64,000 nucleotides of DNA from Actinomycetota bacterium (GTDB taxonomy: Bacteria; Actinomycetota; Acidimicrobiia; IMCC26256; PALSA-555): assembly GCA_016870355.1 (NCBI GenBank), contig VGBR01000009.1:55418-119417 (forward strand), in the 5' to 3' direction. Position 1 is the stretch's first letter; the number at the start of each line of letters is the position of its first letter. The translations under genes were made by a program, and so were the position numbers. The notes under the pieces are model-generated. The model worked only from the letters and a program-made list of their open reading frames with translations. It was not told the origin of the DNA and did not search any database. This document shows, in pieces, positions 31,454 to 39,971 of this stretch.

Positions 31454-32332
31454 ATGATGCAGGTGCATCTGATTGACGGGACCTATGAGCTGTTCCGCTT
31501 CTACTACGCGCTCCCTGAGCACTACGACCCTGATGGCGTCGACGTGGGTGCCGTGCGCGGCGTCGTCACGTCGCTGCTCGAGCTCCTCGAAGGTGGCGCG
31601 ACGCACATCGGCGTGGCGACCGATCACATCGTCGAGTCGTTCCGCAATGACCTGTACGACGGCTACAAGACCGGTGCCGGCATCGATCCCGTGCTCTTCG
31701 CGCAGTTCCCACTCCTCGAAGACGCGTTGGGAGCACTGGGAGTCACGGTGTGGGCCGAGGTCGAGCTCGAGGCCGACGACGCACTGGCATCGGCAGCGTC
31801 TGTGGCCGCCGCCGATTCGCGCGTCGAACGCGTCCTCATCTGTACGCCAGACAAGGACCTCGCGCAGTGCGTCGAGGACCCGCGCGTCGTGATGTTCGAC
31901 CGCCGCAAGAACGTCGTGCTCGACGAAGCCGCCGTGAAGGAGAAGTACGGCGTCGCGCCTCGGTCGATCCCCGACTGGCTCGCGTTGGTCGGCGACAGCG
32001 CGGACGGGTTCCCCGGGCTGCCGGGCTGGGGCGCGAAGTCTGCAGCTGCCGTGCTGTCGCGGTACGCGCACGTTGACGACATCCCGGCCGACCCGGCGAC
32101 CTGGGACGTAGAGGTGCGCGGCGCCGCTCGACTCGGTGCCACTCTGGCCGAGCAACGCGATGACGCGCGACTGTTCCTCACGCTCGCGACGCTGCGCACC
32201 GATGGCAACGTGGGGACGCCAGAGGAGTGGCGGTGGACGGGGCCCGGCGATGACCTTCCGGCCTGGGCCGAGCGGCTTGGTCGCCCGGAACTGGTGACCC
32301 GCGCCGAGCGAGTCGCCGGACAGCGGAAGTAG
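31454..32332 (+). CDS. 5'-3' exonuclease / flap endonuclease-like nuclease
   Basis: A 292-residue nuclease from ATG 31454 (a second ATG follows directly). Metal-binding acidic motifs of the FEN/PolA 5' nuclease family are present: HLIDGTYELFRFYYA, VEAEADDALAS-like VELEADDALASAA, ICTPDKDLAQCV and VGDSADGFPGLPGWGAKSAAAVL, the last being the helix-hairpin-helix that wraps the DNA. It lacks polymerase domains, so it is a standalone RNA-primer or flap processing enzyme, possibly additional to DNA polymerase I. It is followed at 12 bp by an SDR gene. Confidence 0.9.
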   Translation: MMQVHLIDGTYELFRFYYALPEHYDPDGVDVGAVRGVVTSLLELLEGGATHIGVATDHIVESFRNDLYDGYKTGAGIDPVLFAQFPLLEDALGALGVTVWAEVELEADDALASAASVAAADSRVERVLICTPDKDLAQCVEDPRVVMFDRRKNVVLDEAAVKEKYGVAPRSIPDWLALVGDSADGFPGLPGWGAKSAAAVLSRYAHVDDIPADPATWDVEVRGAARLGATLAEQRDDARLFLTLATLRTDGNVGTPEEWRWTGPGDDLPAWAERLGRPELVTRAERVAGQRK

Positions 32333-32343
32333 AGAGGGATCAG

Positions 32344-33102
32344 ATGGGACTGGAAGGCAGGGTCGCGCTCGTCACGGGCGGCAACCGCGGCATCGGCGCG
32401 GCGATCTCGGCCGCGTTGGCGCGCGAGGGCGCCGACGTGGCGATCGCGTACCGGCGGGACGAGGAGAGCGCCGCCGCGGCGCTGGAGGCCATCCGCGCCA
32501 CTGGCCGGCGCGGCGAGGGGTACCAAGCTTCGGTCGACCAGTGGGCCGACTGCGAACGACTCGTGGAGTCTGCGCTTGCCGACTTTGGGCACATTGACCT
32601 GTTCGTGCACAGCGCGGGCATCGCCAGCCGCGGTCAGGCGGTGGTCGATACCGATCCTGAAGAGATCGACCGGCTGTGGCGAGTGCACGCCTTCGCTGCG
32701 TTCATGGTGAGCAAGCTCGTCATCCCGAGCATGCGCACGCAGCCGCGCGGCGACATCGTGATGATCTCGAGCATCGCCACGACCTACTGGGGACCCAACT
32801 CAGCGCCGTACAACATGGGTAAGGCCGCGCTCGAGGCGCTGGCCCGCACGCTCGCGAAGGAAGAGCGTGGAAACGGGATCCACGTCAACGTGGTCGCGCC
32901 TGGTCTTGTCGACACCGAGATGGGTCGGCGCTTGGCCCGCGCGACGTCGGGGGTCGACGACATCCACGAGCTCGACACCCGCTCGGCGTTCGGACACGTG
33001 TGCACTCCTGAAGAGGTGGCCGACGTCGTGTGCTTCGTCGTGTCGGACGCGGCCCGCTACATGACCGACCAGAACATCGCGGTCGACGGCGGTTCGTTCT
33101 AG
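32344..33102 (+). CDS. Short-chain dehydrogenase/reductase (FabG-like)
   Basis: A 252-residue SDR oxidoreductase. NAD(P)-binding TGGNRGIG at about 11-18, NSAG-equivalent HSAGIAS, catalytic Ser in MISSIAT, and Tyr-xxx-Lys as YNMGK, with PGLVDTEMG after it and the C-terminal DQNIAVDGGSF. A positively charged residue after the second strand (AYRRDE) suggests NADP(H). The substrate is unknown; 3-oxoacyl or sugar/alcohol reduction are common. It lies between the exonuclease and the PQQ-propeller gene, with 12- and 20-bp gaps. Confidence 0.9.
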   Translation: MGLEGRVALVTGGNRGIGAAISAALAREGADVAIAYRRDEESAAAALEAIRATGRRGEGYQASVDQWADCERLVESALADFGHIDLFVHSAGIASRGQAVVDTDPEEIDRLWRVHAFAAFMVSKLVIPSMRTQPRGDIVMISSIATTYWGPNSAPYNMGKAALEALARTLAKEERGNGIHVNVVAPGLVDTEMGRRLARATSGVDDIHELDTRSAFGHVCTPEEVADVVCFVVSDAARYMTDQNIAVDGGSF

Positions 33103-33122
33103 GTCTTCGCTAGGCTCTACTC

Positions 33123-34700
33123 GTGGCCGCGGGGCACGAGGCGAACGCAAGGTCGACGCGTCGCGCCGAACGTCGCGCCGAACGTCGCCGGCGGCGTCGC
33201 CGCTTCATCGGGCTGGGCGTGGTCGCCATGGTCGTGGTCGCCGGCGTTGGTGTCGGCGCGCTTGCCGTCACCGGTGGTGACGAGCCCAAGAAGCGGGCGT
33301 CGACGGGGCCCACCACGACGACGATCCCGCCCACCACCACGACTACGAAGCCGCCGTACACGGGCTGGGTCGATCCCGAATCAGCGTTCCAGCCGTACTA
33401 CAAGGCCACCGTTCAGGGGCTGCTGACGTTCCGTGGCAACCCGACCCGCAACTACTACGGGCTCGGGCCCGTGCCCGTTGCACCGAAGGTCGTGTGGCAG
33501 TACCCCGGCGGCGCGATGTGCTCGATCTCCTCGGACGGCAACGAGACCACCAACTGGTGTGGCAACGGGTGGACCGGCCAGCCCGCAGTCTTCGAGCGTG
33601 ATGGGCGCACGTGGGTGGTGTTCGGCGCGTACGACCGGGCGGTGCACTTCGTGGACGCCACCACCGGGCAGGACATCATCCCGCCGTTCCCGACCGGCGA
33701 CATCATCAAGGGGTCGCCCACCATCGATCCCGACGGGTTCCCGATCGTCTACATCGGCTCACGCGACAACTACCTGCGAGCGATCGCGTTCGACCGTCCG
33801 CAGCCCACCGAGCTCTGGAAGCTGCACGCCAAGGACGTGTCACCCACGATGTGGAACGACGACTGGGACGGCAGTCCACTCGTGCTCAACGACTACCTGT
33901 TCGAAGGCGGCGAGAACAGCCAGCTGCACATCGTGAAGCTCAACCGTGCGACGGGTGCCGACGGTCTCGTCACCGTGGCGCCGCAGCTGGTGTTCAACAC
34001 GCCCGGCTGGGACGACGAGCTCCTCGCGAACGTGGGCGGGCAGGTGTCGATCGAAGCGTCGGTGACGATCTCCGGCAACACGCTGTGGTTCTCGAACTCA
34101 GGTGGGCTGGTGCAGGGTTGGGACATCAGTGGCCTGCTCACGGGTGCTGGTCCACCCGTCCGAAGCTTCCGCTACTGGACGGGCGACGACACCGACGCCA
34201 CGATCACCATCGACGAGTCCGGGTTCCTGTACGGCGGCACCGAGTGGGAGCGCCACAGCGCGCAAGGACGCGCGGTGGGGCAGATGTGGAAGCTGAACCC
34301 GACCGTCCCCGACGCGCCGCTCGTGTGGTCGCAGTTCGACAACAACGAAGCGAAGTCGGGTGTGTGGGGCACGCCCGCGATCTACGGCGATGTCGTGATC
34401 TTCACCACGTACTCCGGCCGGCTCATCGGCGTCGATCGCGCCACCGGGCTGATCCGGTGGGAGAAGAAGCTGCCGTCGCCGCTGATGGCGTCGCCCGCGG
34501 TCGTCGACGGGAAGCTCATCATCGGGGACTGCGCTGGCGTGGTCCACGCCTACGACATCGGGACCAACACGCTCATCGATCCGCCCGAGATCTGGCAGGT
34601 GCCGCTCGGCAGCTGCATCGAGGCCACTCCCGCCGTCTGGAAGGGCCGTATCTACATCGGCACCCGTGGCGGCTTCGAGTACGCACTCGCCGACTCATGA
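33123..34700 (+). CDS. Membrane-anchored PQQ-like beta-propeller protein
   Basis: A 525-residue protein from GTG 33123. An Arg-rich start and a single helix (FIGLGVVAMVVVAGVGVGAL) are followed by AVTGGDEPKKR and a Thr-rich linker to about 80. The remainder is a beta-propeller with repeated WxxxTG/ATG-type blades (VVFGAYDRAVHFVDATTGQD, VIFTTYSGRLIGVDRATGLIRW, RIYIGTRGGFEYAL). No dehydrogenase active site is seen, so it is more likely a scaffold or binding protein (like BamB-type propellers) than a quinoprotein enzyme. The stop overlaps the base of a strong hairpin. Confidence 0.84.
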   Translation: MAAGHEANARSTRRAERRAERRRRRRRFIGLGVVAMVVVAGVGVGALAVTGGDEPKKRASTGPTTTTIPPTTTTTKPPYTGWVDPESAFQPYYKATVQGLLTFRGNPTRNYYGLGPVPVAPKVVWQYPGGAMCSISSDGNETTNWCGNGWTGQPAVFERDGRTWVVFGAYDRAVHFVDATTGQDIIPPFPTGDIIKGSPTIDPDGFPIVYIGSRDNYLRAIAFDRPQPTELWKLHAKDVSPTMWNDDWDGSPLVLNDYLFEGGENSQLHIVKLNRATGADGLVTVAPQLVFNTPGWDDELLANVGGQVSIEASVTISGNTLWFSNSGGLVQGWDISGLLTGAGPPVRSFRYWTGDDTDATITIDESGFLYGGTEWERHSAQGRAVGQMWKLNPTVPDAPLVWSQFDNNEAKSGVWGTPAIYGDVVIFTTYSGRLIGVDRATGLIRWEKKLPSPLMASPAVVDGKLIIGDCAGVVHAYDIGTNTLIDPPEIWQVPLGSCIEATPAVWKGRIYIGTRGGFEYALADS

Positions 34701-34745
34701 CGGGGAGGGCGGGCCCTCCCCGTCCGCCCCTCCCGGCGCGACCCG
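34700..34745 (+). repeat. Dispersed two-hairpin element, copy 2a (also a likely terminator)
   Basis: Perfect 11-bp arms ACGGGGAGGGC/GCCCTCCCCGT around GG (34700-34723) begin at the last base of the PQQ-propeller stop codon. CCGCCCCTCCCGGCGCGAC follows, matching the conserved CCCCCTCC-GGCGCGAC segment of the family. The second hairpin is degenerate. Its position suggests it ends transcription of the propeller gene, although no U tract follows. Confidence 0.65.
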
Positions 34746-34819
34746 TGCCTCACCGCTGAGGTTCCGGGGCGGCACAGCCACGCCGGGGCGAGCCGAGAGC
34801 TCCGTCGAGTCGTGGAAGC

Positions 34820-34919
34820 CACTGGTTCGCCGAGGGCCGGCCTTGCCGGTCCTCAACAGCCTTGCGGCGTCGCAAGTCGCGCCGGAGGGGGCACACGGGG
34901 GAGGCCTGCCTCCCCCGTG
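34820..34919 (-). repeat. Dispersed two-hairpin element, copy 2b (inverted)
   Basis: Reading on the minus strand: hairpin one with perfect 12-bp arms around AG (34894-34919), then TGCCCCCTCCGGCGCGAC, a small CTTGCG/CGCAAG stem, then hairpin two (34832-34854) and GGCGAACCAGTG. It is the closest relative of copy 1 and is placed in inverted orientation to copy 2a, filling the gap before rmuC. Confidence 0.8.
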
Positions 34920-34977
34920 AAATCCCAGGTCAGAGGGGGTCCCGGGGACTGTCTCACCCTGATGCGACCATCGGGGC

Positions 34978-36093
34978 ATGGAGATCATCGTGGGGATCGT
35001 GATCGGAGCGGCTGTGGCCGCTGGGGCTGCTGTGGCGATTGTGAACGGGCGCCGGGGCGCCCGTGAGACCGCCGGGGTTGAGCTCCAGCGCGCGGTCGAG
35101 GCGTTGGTGGCACAGAACCGGGCGACGTTCGAATCTGAGCGTGCGCGCACCGGCGACGTGCTCGACAACAAGAAGGCGATGATCGACCGCCAGCTCGACG
35201 ACATGAACGTGAAGCTCGACGGCGTGAGCTCGCTGATGCAGTCGCTCGAGCTCGACCGGGAGCGCAAGTTCGGCGAACTGTCCGAGCAGCTCTCGCTCCA
35301 GCACGAAGGCATGGCGTCGCTGCTCCAGACCACGCAGAGCCTGCGCGAGGCGCTGTCGAGTCAGAAGGCGCGCGGTCAGTGGGGCGAGCGCATGGCCGAA
35401 GACGTGCTGCGGCTCGCGGGCTTCGTCGAGAACGTGAACTACCGGAAGCAGCGCGCGATCGAAGGTGCGCGCGGTGTTCCCGACTTCACGTTCATGCTTC
35501 CGAACGATCTGCTGCTCTACATGGACGTGAAGTTCCCGTTCGACAACTACGTTCGCTTCTGCGAGGCGCAGTCCGACCTCGATCGCAAGCGCCACCGCGA
35601 CTCGTTCCTGCGTGACGTGCGGGCACGGGTCCGCGAGCTGAGCACGCGCGACTACGTCGACCCCGCCGGCGGCACGGTGGACTTCGTGCTGCTGTTCGTT
35701 CCGAACGAGCAGCTCTATGGGTTCATCCACGAGCAGGACGAGTCGATCCTCAGCGAGGCCGTCCGCCAGCAGGTCGTCTTCTGCTCACCGCTCACACTCT
35801 TCGTCGTGCTCGCCCTCATCCGCCAGATGGTGGAGAACTTCCAGCTCGCGCGCACATCCGACGAGATCCTCGCGTTGCTCGGTCAGTTCACCCAGCAGTG
35901 GGGCAAGTTCAAGGAGCAGATGGCGAAGGTCGGTGCGCGCATCGACGCGGCGGGCAAGGAGTACGAGGTGCTCGTCACCACGCGCACGCGCGCGCTGGAG
36001 AAGCCGTTGCGGAAGGTCGACGAGCTGCGCGGCTACCAGCTCGAGCTCATCGACGACCAGGACGACGGCCCAACGCTCGCGCTCGAGGCCTAG
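34978..36093 (+). CDS. rmuC: DNA recombination protein RmuC-like
   Basis: A 371-residue protein: N-terminal membrane helix (IIVGIVIGAAVAAGAAVAIV), a coiled coil to about residue 130, and the RmuC nuclease-like domain with ARGQWGERMAEDVLRLAGFVENVNY, GVPDFTFMLP, LLYMDVKFPFDNYVRFC and VDFVLLFVPNEQLYGFI. RmuC limits inversions at short inverted repeats in E. coli, probably as a nuclease. Its location beside the palindromic repeat family is notable. ATG 34978 was chosen because it gives the expected membrane helix directly. Confidence 0.9.
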   Translation: MEIIVGIVIGAAVAAGAAVAIVNGRRGARETAGVELQRAVEALVAQNRATFESERARTGDVLDNKKAMIDRQLDDMNVKLDGVSSLMQSLELDRERKFGELSEQLSLQHEGMASLLQTTQSLREALSSQKARGQWGERMAEDVLRLAGFVENVNYRKQRAIEGARGVPDFTFMLPNDLLLYMDVKFPFDNYVRFCEAQSDLDRKRHRDSFLRDVRARVRELSTRDYVDPAGGTVDFVLLFVPNEQLYGFIHEQDESILSEAVRQQVVFCSPLTLFVVLALIRQMVENFQLARTSDEILALLGQFTQQWGKFKEQMAKVGARIDAAGKEYEVLVTTRTRALEKPLRKVDELRGYQLELIDDQDDGPTLALEA

Positions 36094-36103
36094 CGCGCTC
36101 GGT

Positions 36104-36150
36104 TTCTCGGCACGTTGAGAGACCTAGAGAGCCACTCAACGTGCCGAGAA
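36104..36150. terminator. Perfect 16-bp inverted repeat between convergent genes
   Basis: TTCTCGGCACGTTGAG (36104-36119) and CTCAACGTGCCGAGAA (36135-36150) form a 16-bp perfect stem with a 15-nt loop. It starts 11 bp after the rmuC stop and ends 13 bp before the stop of the convergent small zinc-ribbon gene. The placement fits a bidirectional terminator. Confidence 0.7.
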
Positions 36151-36163
36151 CGCGGCGGTCACG

Positions 36164-36304
36164 TCAGTAGGGGCCGTCGCAGCAGGAGTCTCGCCAGCCA
36201 CACTCCAGGCAGCGATAGTGGGCATGCTCCGGTTGCATCTGCGCACCGCAGTTCAGGCAGGTCGTCGAGAGGTCGGTGTCGACCGGCGGTGGCGCGTCGC
36301 TCAT
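36164..36304 (-). CDS. Tiny zinc-ribbon protein (46 residues)
   Basis: ATG 36304 to TGA 36164 encodes MSDAPPPVDTDLSTTCLNCG followed by AQMQPEHAHYRCLECGWRDS and CCDGPY. The two CxxC knuckles (CLNC and CLEC) plus a terminal CC are characteristic of small rubredoxin-like or zinc-ribbon proteins that bind a metal. It is too short for routine gene finding, but the Cys spacing and exact fit between the inverted repeat and the next gene support it. Function unknown. It is the last gene of the minus-strand run that starts with the SCP2 gene. Confidence 0.6.
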   Translation of the reverse strand: MSDAPPPVDTDLSTTCLNCGAQMQPEHAHYRCLECGWRDSCCDGPY

Positions 36305-36345
36305 CGCGATCGACGGTACCGGCGGCGCTCGCTCCGACCGCGGAC

Positions 36346-37122
36346 CTAGAGGCGGAGGAGCTCCGGGGCGACGGGGCAGTCGACTCGGTGGATGAGGCGA
36401 TCAGGGGCTTCGAGCCCGGCGGGGCCGGCGACCTGTTGAAACTCGTTGACCTCCATCTCTACGACGTCGAGGTCGTTGCGCAGGGCCTCATCGCGCAGTA
36501 CCTCGTAGAGGCGGGCGGGGAGAAGACGGCCGACGCCGAGCACGAGCCAGCACGCCGACGAGTCTGGGAGTGCCCACAGGAGGTCGGCGGCCCCTGGCGG
36601 CAGGAGCGCGTGCGTCGGGCCCGCGGCCGACGATTCGAGCAGGAGATGGGTGGGCGCGAGCGCGGAGAGCTCGTGCTCGTCGATCACCCGGATGGTGTGC
36701 TCGTTGCGACGCAGGCGCGCCACCATCGATGGGTCGCTCGCGCGCGGTCGCACGGCGACGACGTCGAGGTCGGGGCGGTCGAGCAGCGCGTCACCCGCGA
36801 TCTCGGGCCATCCGAGCACCGCGATCGGATCGTCGTGTGGGAAGGGGAGAAGCGATCCGAGTCGAGTCGCCGTGCGATCACCTTCGAGTCGACGCACCGC
36901 CTCACGCGCACCCGTCGCCGGGTCCGCGGCCGCGACCACATGTGCGCACAGCCACCACAGCGGGCCGCACTCGACGTGGTGGGCGAGCAAGCGCCGGCAC
37001 ACGGTGACGAGCTGCGTGGGGTCGTGCTGGAACTCGGCGAGGCAGTCGGCTGCATCGACGACGAAGCTCGTGTCATCGCCGCCCGAGCGGGCGAGCGCGC
37101 GCAACCGCTCGAATGGGAGCAC
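36346..37122 (-). CDS. Conserved hypothetical protein of the acyl-CoA dehydrogenase operon
   Basis: A 258-residue protein starting 6 bp after the acyl-CoA dehydrogenase stop. It opens MLPFERLRALARSGGDDTSF and has a helical N-terminal half (CRRLLAHHVECGPLWWLCAHVV), then a Rossmann-like alternation of strands and helices (DVVAVRP, RVIDEHE, THLLLESSAAG). It suggests an eIF2B/ribose-5-phosphate-isomerase-like fold, but no motif is diagnostic. I recognise it only as a conserved actinobacterial hypothetical type. Confidence 0.65.
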   Translation of the reverse strand: MLPFERLRALARSGGDDTSFVVDAADCLAEFQHDPTQLVTVCRRLLAHHVECGPLWWLCAHVVAAADPATGAREAVRRLEGDRTATRLGSLLPFPHDDPIAVLGWPEIAGDALLDRPDLDVVAVRPRASDPSMVARLRRNEHTIRVIDEHELSALAPTHLLLESSAAGPTHALLPPGAADLLWALPDSSACWLVLGVGRLLPARLYEVLRDEALRNDLDVVEMEVNEFQQVAGPAGLEAPDRLIHRVDCPVAPELLRL

Positions 37123-37128
37123 GGCGAG

Positions 37129-38349
37129 CTACTGCTCGACCCTGGGCTCCTTGGGGAGCCCGAGCACGCGCTCGCCGATGATGTTGCGCATGATCTCGTC
37201 GGTGCCGCCGGCGACTCGTCCGCCGGGCACGCCGAGCACCATCTCGGCCCACGCGAAGGTGCCCCACTCACCGGTGTCGGCGGCGAGCCGAGGACCGAGG
37301 ATCTCCGCCGCGGTCTGCGCCATCAGCTGCATGTTCTTGGTCATCGACAGCTTGCCGATCGACATCTCCGGTCCCGGCGCCTGACCGGCGCGCACCTTCG
37401 CCATGGACCGCACTGCAGTCGCGCGAGCGACGTGCCCGTTGATGTAGATCGAAGCAATGCGCTGACGGATGTTCGGGTCGTCGTCGACGCCGAAGTGGCG
37501 GGCCATCTCCTTGAACCGCGTGAAGTTGTAGTCACCGACACCACTCGATCCACCCCCGCCGATCGCGGCGCGCTCGTTCATCAACGTGGTGAGGGCAACG
37601 CCCCAGCCTTCGTCGACGTCACCGAGTCGATGCGAGTCGGGAATGCGCACCTCTTCGAAGAAGACCTCGTTGAACGACGCACCACCCGTCATCTGACGCA
37701 ACGGCCGCACCTCGACGCCCAGTGCCTTCATGTCCACGACGAACATCGTCAGGCCCTTGTGCTTCGGCTTGTCGGGTGAGGTGCGAGTGATGACTTCGCC
37801 GATGTCGCTGAACTGCGCGCCTGACGTCCAGACCTTCTGACCGGTCACCACCCACTCGTCGCCGTCCCGCACGGCCTTCGTCTGGATGCCGGCGAGGTCG
37901 GACCCGGCGATGGGCTCCGAGAAGAGCTGACACCCGATCAGGTCACCGCGGTACAGCGCGCGGAGGTACTTCTCCTTCACCTCGGGGATCGCGTGGGCCA
38001 GGATCGTGGGCGCCACCATCCCGAGCCCGATGACGAAGGCTCCCTGTGACGGGATGTCGTACCCAGCGGTCTCTTCCCGGTAGGCGCGCTCGTACTCACG
38101 CGTGAGCTCGCGTCCGCCGTACTCTGCCGGACCGGAGATCCACCCGAAGCCGGCGTCGAACTCCTTCGCCTTCCAAGCCTTCGCGGCGGCGACTTCGACG
38201 GCTTCTTCTTCGGCAGTCTTCTCTTCCAGGAGCCCTACGCGGTCAGAGCCTTCGCCCCACTGGAACTTGCGCTCGACGCGTTTGTCTGCATTGGCATCCA
38301 GGAAGGCGCGCGCTTCGGCGCGGAAGTCAGCCTCGGTGATTGCAGCCAT
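37129..38349 (-). CDS. Acyl-CoA dehydrogenase
   Basis: A 406-residue FAD-dependent acyl-CoA dehydrogenase. Seen: LFSEPIAGSDLAGIQTKAVRDGDEWVVTGQKVWTSGA (flavin and substrate-binding central domain), FEEVRIPDSHRLGDVDEGWGVA, and the C-terminal helical domain. The ending ETVLGVPGG-like WAEMVLGVPGGRVAGGTDEIMRNIIGERVLGLP is normal for the family. Chain length or pathway (fatty acid, steroid or branched-chain) is not evident. It is preceded 27 bp upstream by the SCP2 gene and followed directly by the conserved hypothetical gene. Confidence 0.93.
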   Translation of the reverse strand: MAAITEADFRAEARAFLDANADKRVERKFQWGEGSDRVGLLEEKTAEEEAVEVAAAKAWKAKEFDAGFGWISGPAEYGGRELTREYERAYREETAGYDIPSQGAFVIGLGMVAPTILAHAIPEVKEKYLRALYRGDLIGCQLFSEPIAGSDLAGIQTKAVRDGDEWVVTGQKVWTSGAQFSDIGEVITRTSPDKPKHKGLTMFVVDMKALGVEVRPLRQMTGGASFNEVFFEEVRIPDSHRLGDVDEGWGVALTTLMNERAAIGGGGSSGVGDYNFTRFKEMARHFGVDDDPNIRQRIASIYINGHVARATAVRSMAKVRAGQAPGPEMSIGKLSMTKNMQLMAQTAAEILGPRLAADTGEWGTFAWAEMVLGVPGGRVAGGTDEIMRNIIGERVLGLPKEPRVEQ

Positions 38350-38376
38350 GTGGACGATCGTAGTGGTGGGCTTCGG

Positions 38377-38769
38377 TCAGCTCAGCGTGGTCGAGGCCCG
38401 CACCGCCGCGAACACGTCGTCGAGGTTGCGAAGCGCATCGGCTCGGCGGAGCACGTCGTTCGGAGCGCCCGAGAGCCTGAGTCCGCCAGAGCCCAGTGCC
38501 TGCTGCGCATTCAGCTCGCCCGCGTGGAGCGCAACCGCGGTCTCGTAGTCAGCGGTGACGGTGAGGTCAGGTTGATCGGCGGGGCCGGGAGCCACCCTGG
38601 TGCCCTCGGCGCCGAACACGAAGTGGTACGCCACGTCGCCATCGGGACCGCCTTGGACGCGCTGTTCGATGACGAACGGGTCGACCGCTCCGAGCGCGTG
38701 CAACGAATCAGACGCGCGGGCCGCCTCGTCCAGCTGTTGCAGCCACTCCGTAGAGAGGAAGATGGCCAC
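38377..38769 (-). CDS. SCP2 sterol-binding domain protein
   Basis: A 130-residue protein from GTG 38769. The SCP2 fold is suggested by FLSTEWLQQLDEAAR, a beta-rich core with VAYHFVFGAEGTRV and DQPDLTVTADYETAVALHAGELNAQQAL, and a helix ending. SCP2-domain proteins bind acyl-CoA or sterols and often lie beside acyl-CoA dehydrogenases, as here. It is divergent from the polyprenyl synthetase gene, with 55 bp between starts. Confidence 0.83.
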   Translation of the reverse strand: MAIFLSTEWLQQLDEAARASDSLHALGAVDPFVIEQRVQGGPDGDVAYHFVFGAEGTRVAPGPADQPDLTVTADYETAVALHAGELNAQQALGSGGLRLSGAPNDVLRRADALRNLDDVFAAVRASTTLS

Positions 38770-38824
38770 ACGGGCGAGCGTACCGGCTGAGAGTTGGAGC
38801 ACTGCCCGGGCGTACGATCACACG

Positions 38825-39910
38825 ATGCAACCGGCCCACACGGTGGTGACGCGGCCTTCGGCACGTGTTCCCGCCAGTCTTTCGGAGATCGGTGCTCGCG
38901 CTGAGACGCGCGTCATCGATCTCCTCGACCGCGAGATCGCACGCTGGCGTGACGTCGATGTCGACCTTGCCGAGCCGCTAGTTCGCCTGCGTGATCTCGT
39001 GCTCGCAGGGGGCAAGCGACTGCGCCCAGCGTTCTGTCATTGGGCTTACGTGGGCGCTGGCGGATCTCCCGAAGACGCGCTCGTCGTCGATGCCGGTGCT
39101 GCGCTGGAGCTCCTCCACACATTTGCGCTCGTGCACGACGACGTCATGGATGGCTCGAAGCGTCGCCGCGGGAACGAGGCGATCCACGAGCACTTCATCG
39201 GTCGCCACGGCGCGAAAGGGTGGCGGGGCGACGGGCGTCGCTTCGGGGAGGGCGCGGCCATCCTCGTGGGTGACTTCGCGTTCGTGTACTCCGAGATGCT
39301 GTTCCGTGGGGCGCCCTCCGTCGCGCAGCACGTGTTCGACGAGCTGCGGGTGGAGCTGTGCGTCGGGCAGTACCTCGACCTGGTGGGCACCGCGAGCGCG
39401 AGCAGCGACGCAACCCAGGCGTCGCGCATCGCGCGCTACAAGTCCGGCAAGTACACCGTCGAGCGGCCGCTGCACCTAGGTGCGGCGCTCGCAGGCCGGC
39501 TCGACGACCTTGCCGAGCCGCTCAGCGCCGTCGGATTGCCGCTAGGGGAGGCGTTCCAGCTGCGGGACGACCTGCTCGGAGCCTTCGGGGATGCGTCGGT
39601 GACCGGCAAGCCCGTCGGTGACGACCTGCGCGAAGGGAAGCTCACGCCGCTCGTTGCGTTCGCGGCGCGGCGCGCCGACGCGGAAGGAGCCCAGCTGCTC
39701 ACACTGTTGGGTCGCCCAGATCTGGGTGACGCCGAAGTGAGCGCGCTACAGCACTTCTTGGTCGAGTGCGGTGCGTATGACGAGGTCGAGCGGGCGATCG
39801 AACAGCTCGTGGACCAAGCGCTCACCGCGCTCACCGACGCGCCGATCAGCACCGACGCTCGAATCGGCCTCGAAGAGCTCGCGGCGTTCGTCGCGTGGCG
39901 CGACCGCTGA
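38825..39910 (+). CDS. Polyprenyl (trans-isoprenyl) diphosphate synthase
   Basis: A 361-residue enzyme that condenses isopentenyl diphosphate with an allylic diphosphate. The first Asp-rich motif is ALVHDDVMDGSKRRRG and the second is FQLRDDLLGAFGD; GGKRLRPAFC marks the IPP-binding lysine and arginine. The residues before the first motif (ALELLHTFALVHDD) and the length suggest a medium-chain C20-class or longer enzyme, but chain length needs biochemical or structural analysis. ATG 38825 lies 55 bp from the divergent SCP2 gene. It likely supplies quinone or carotenoid precursors. Confidence 0.92.
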   Translation: MQPAHTVVTRPSARVPASLSEIGARAETRVIDLLDREIARWRDVDVDLAEPLVRLRDLVLAGGKRLRPAFCHWAYVGAGGSPEDALVVDAGAALELLHTFALVHDDVMDGSKRRRGNEAIHEHFIGRHGAKGWRGDGRRFGEGAAILVGDFAFVYSEMLFRGAPSVAQHVFDELRVELCVGQYLDLVGTASASSDATQASRIARYKSGKYTVERPLHLGAALAGRLDDLAEPLSAVGLPLGEAFQLRDDLLGAFGDASVTGKPVGDDLREGKLTPLVAFAARRADAEGAQLLTLLGRPDLGDAEVSALQHFLVECGAYDEVERAIEQLVDQALTALTDAPISTDARIGLEELAAFVAWRDR

Positions 39911-39971
39911 CACCGCGAAGGTGCCGACGGGATCGGGGCTTTCAACAACGCTCCGATAGGCTCGCCCGCCC

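Noticed and set aside
31347..31457. A 36-codon frame after the SRPBCC gene
   Set aside because: It overlaps the SRPBCC stop by ATGA, but is Arg/Ser-rich noise spanning the hairpin at 31420; no conserved features.
36115..37779. A 554-codon plus-strand frame opposite the acyl-CoA dehydrogenase operon
   Set aside because: It is the third-position-rich shadow of well-supported minus-strand genes (conserved hypothetical and acyl-CoA dehydrogenase) and has no family motif or ribosome binding site.
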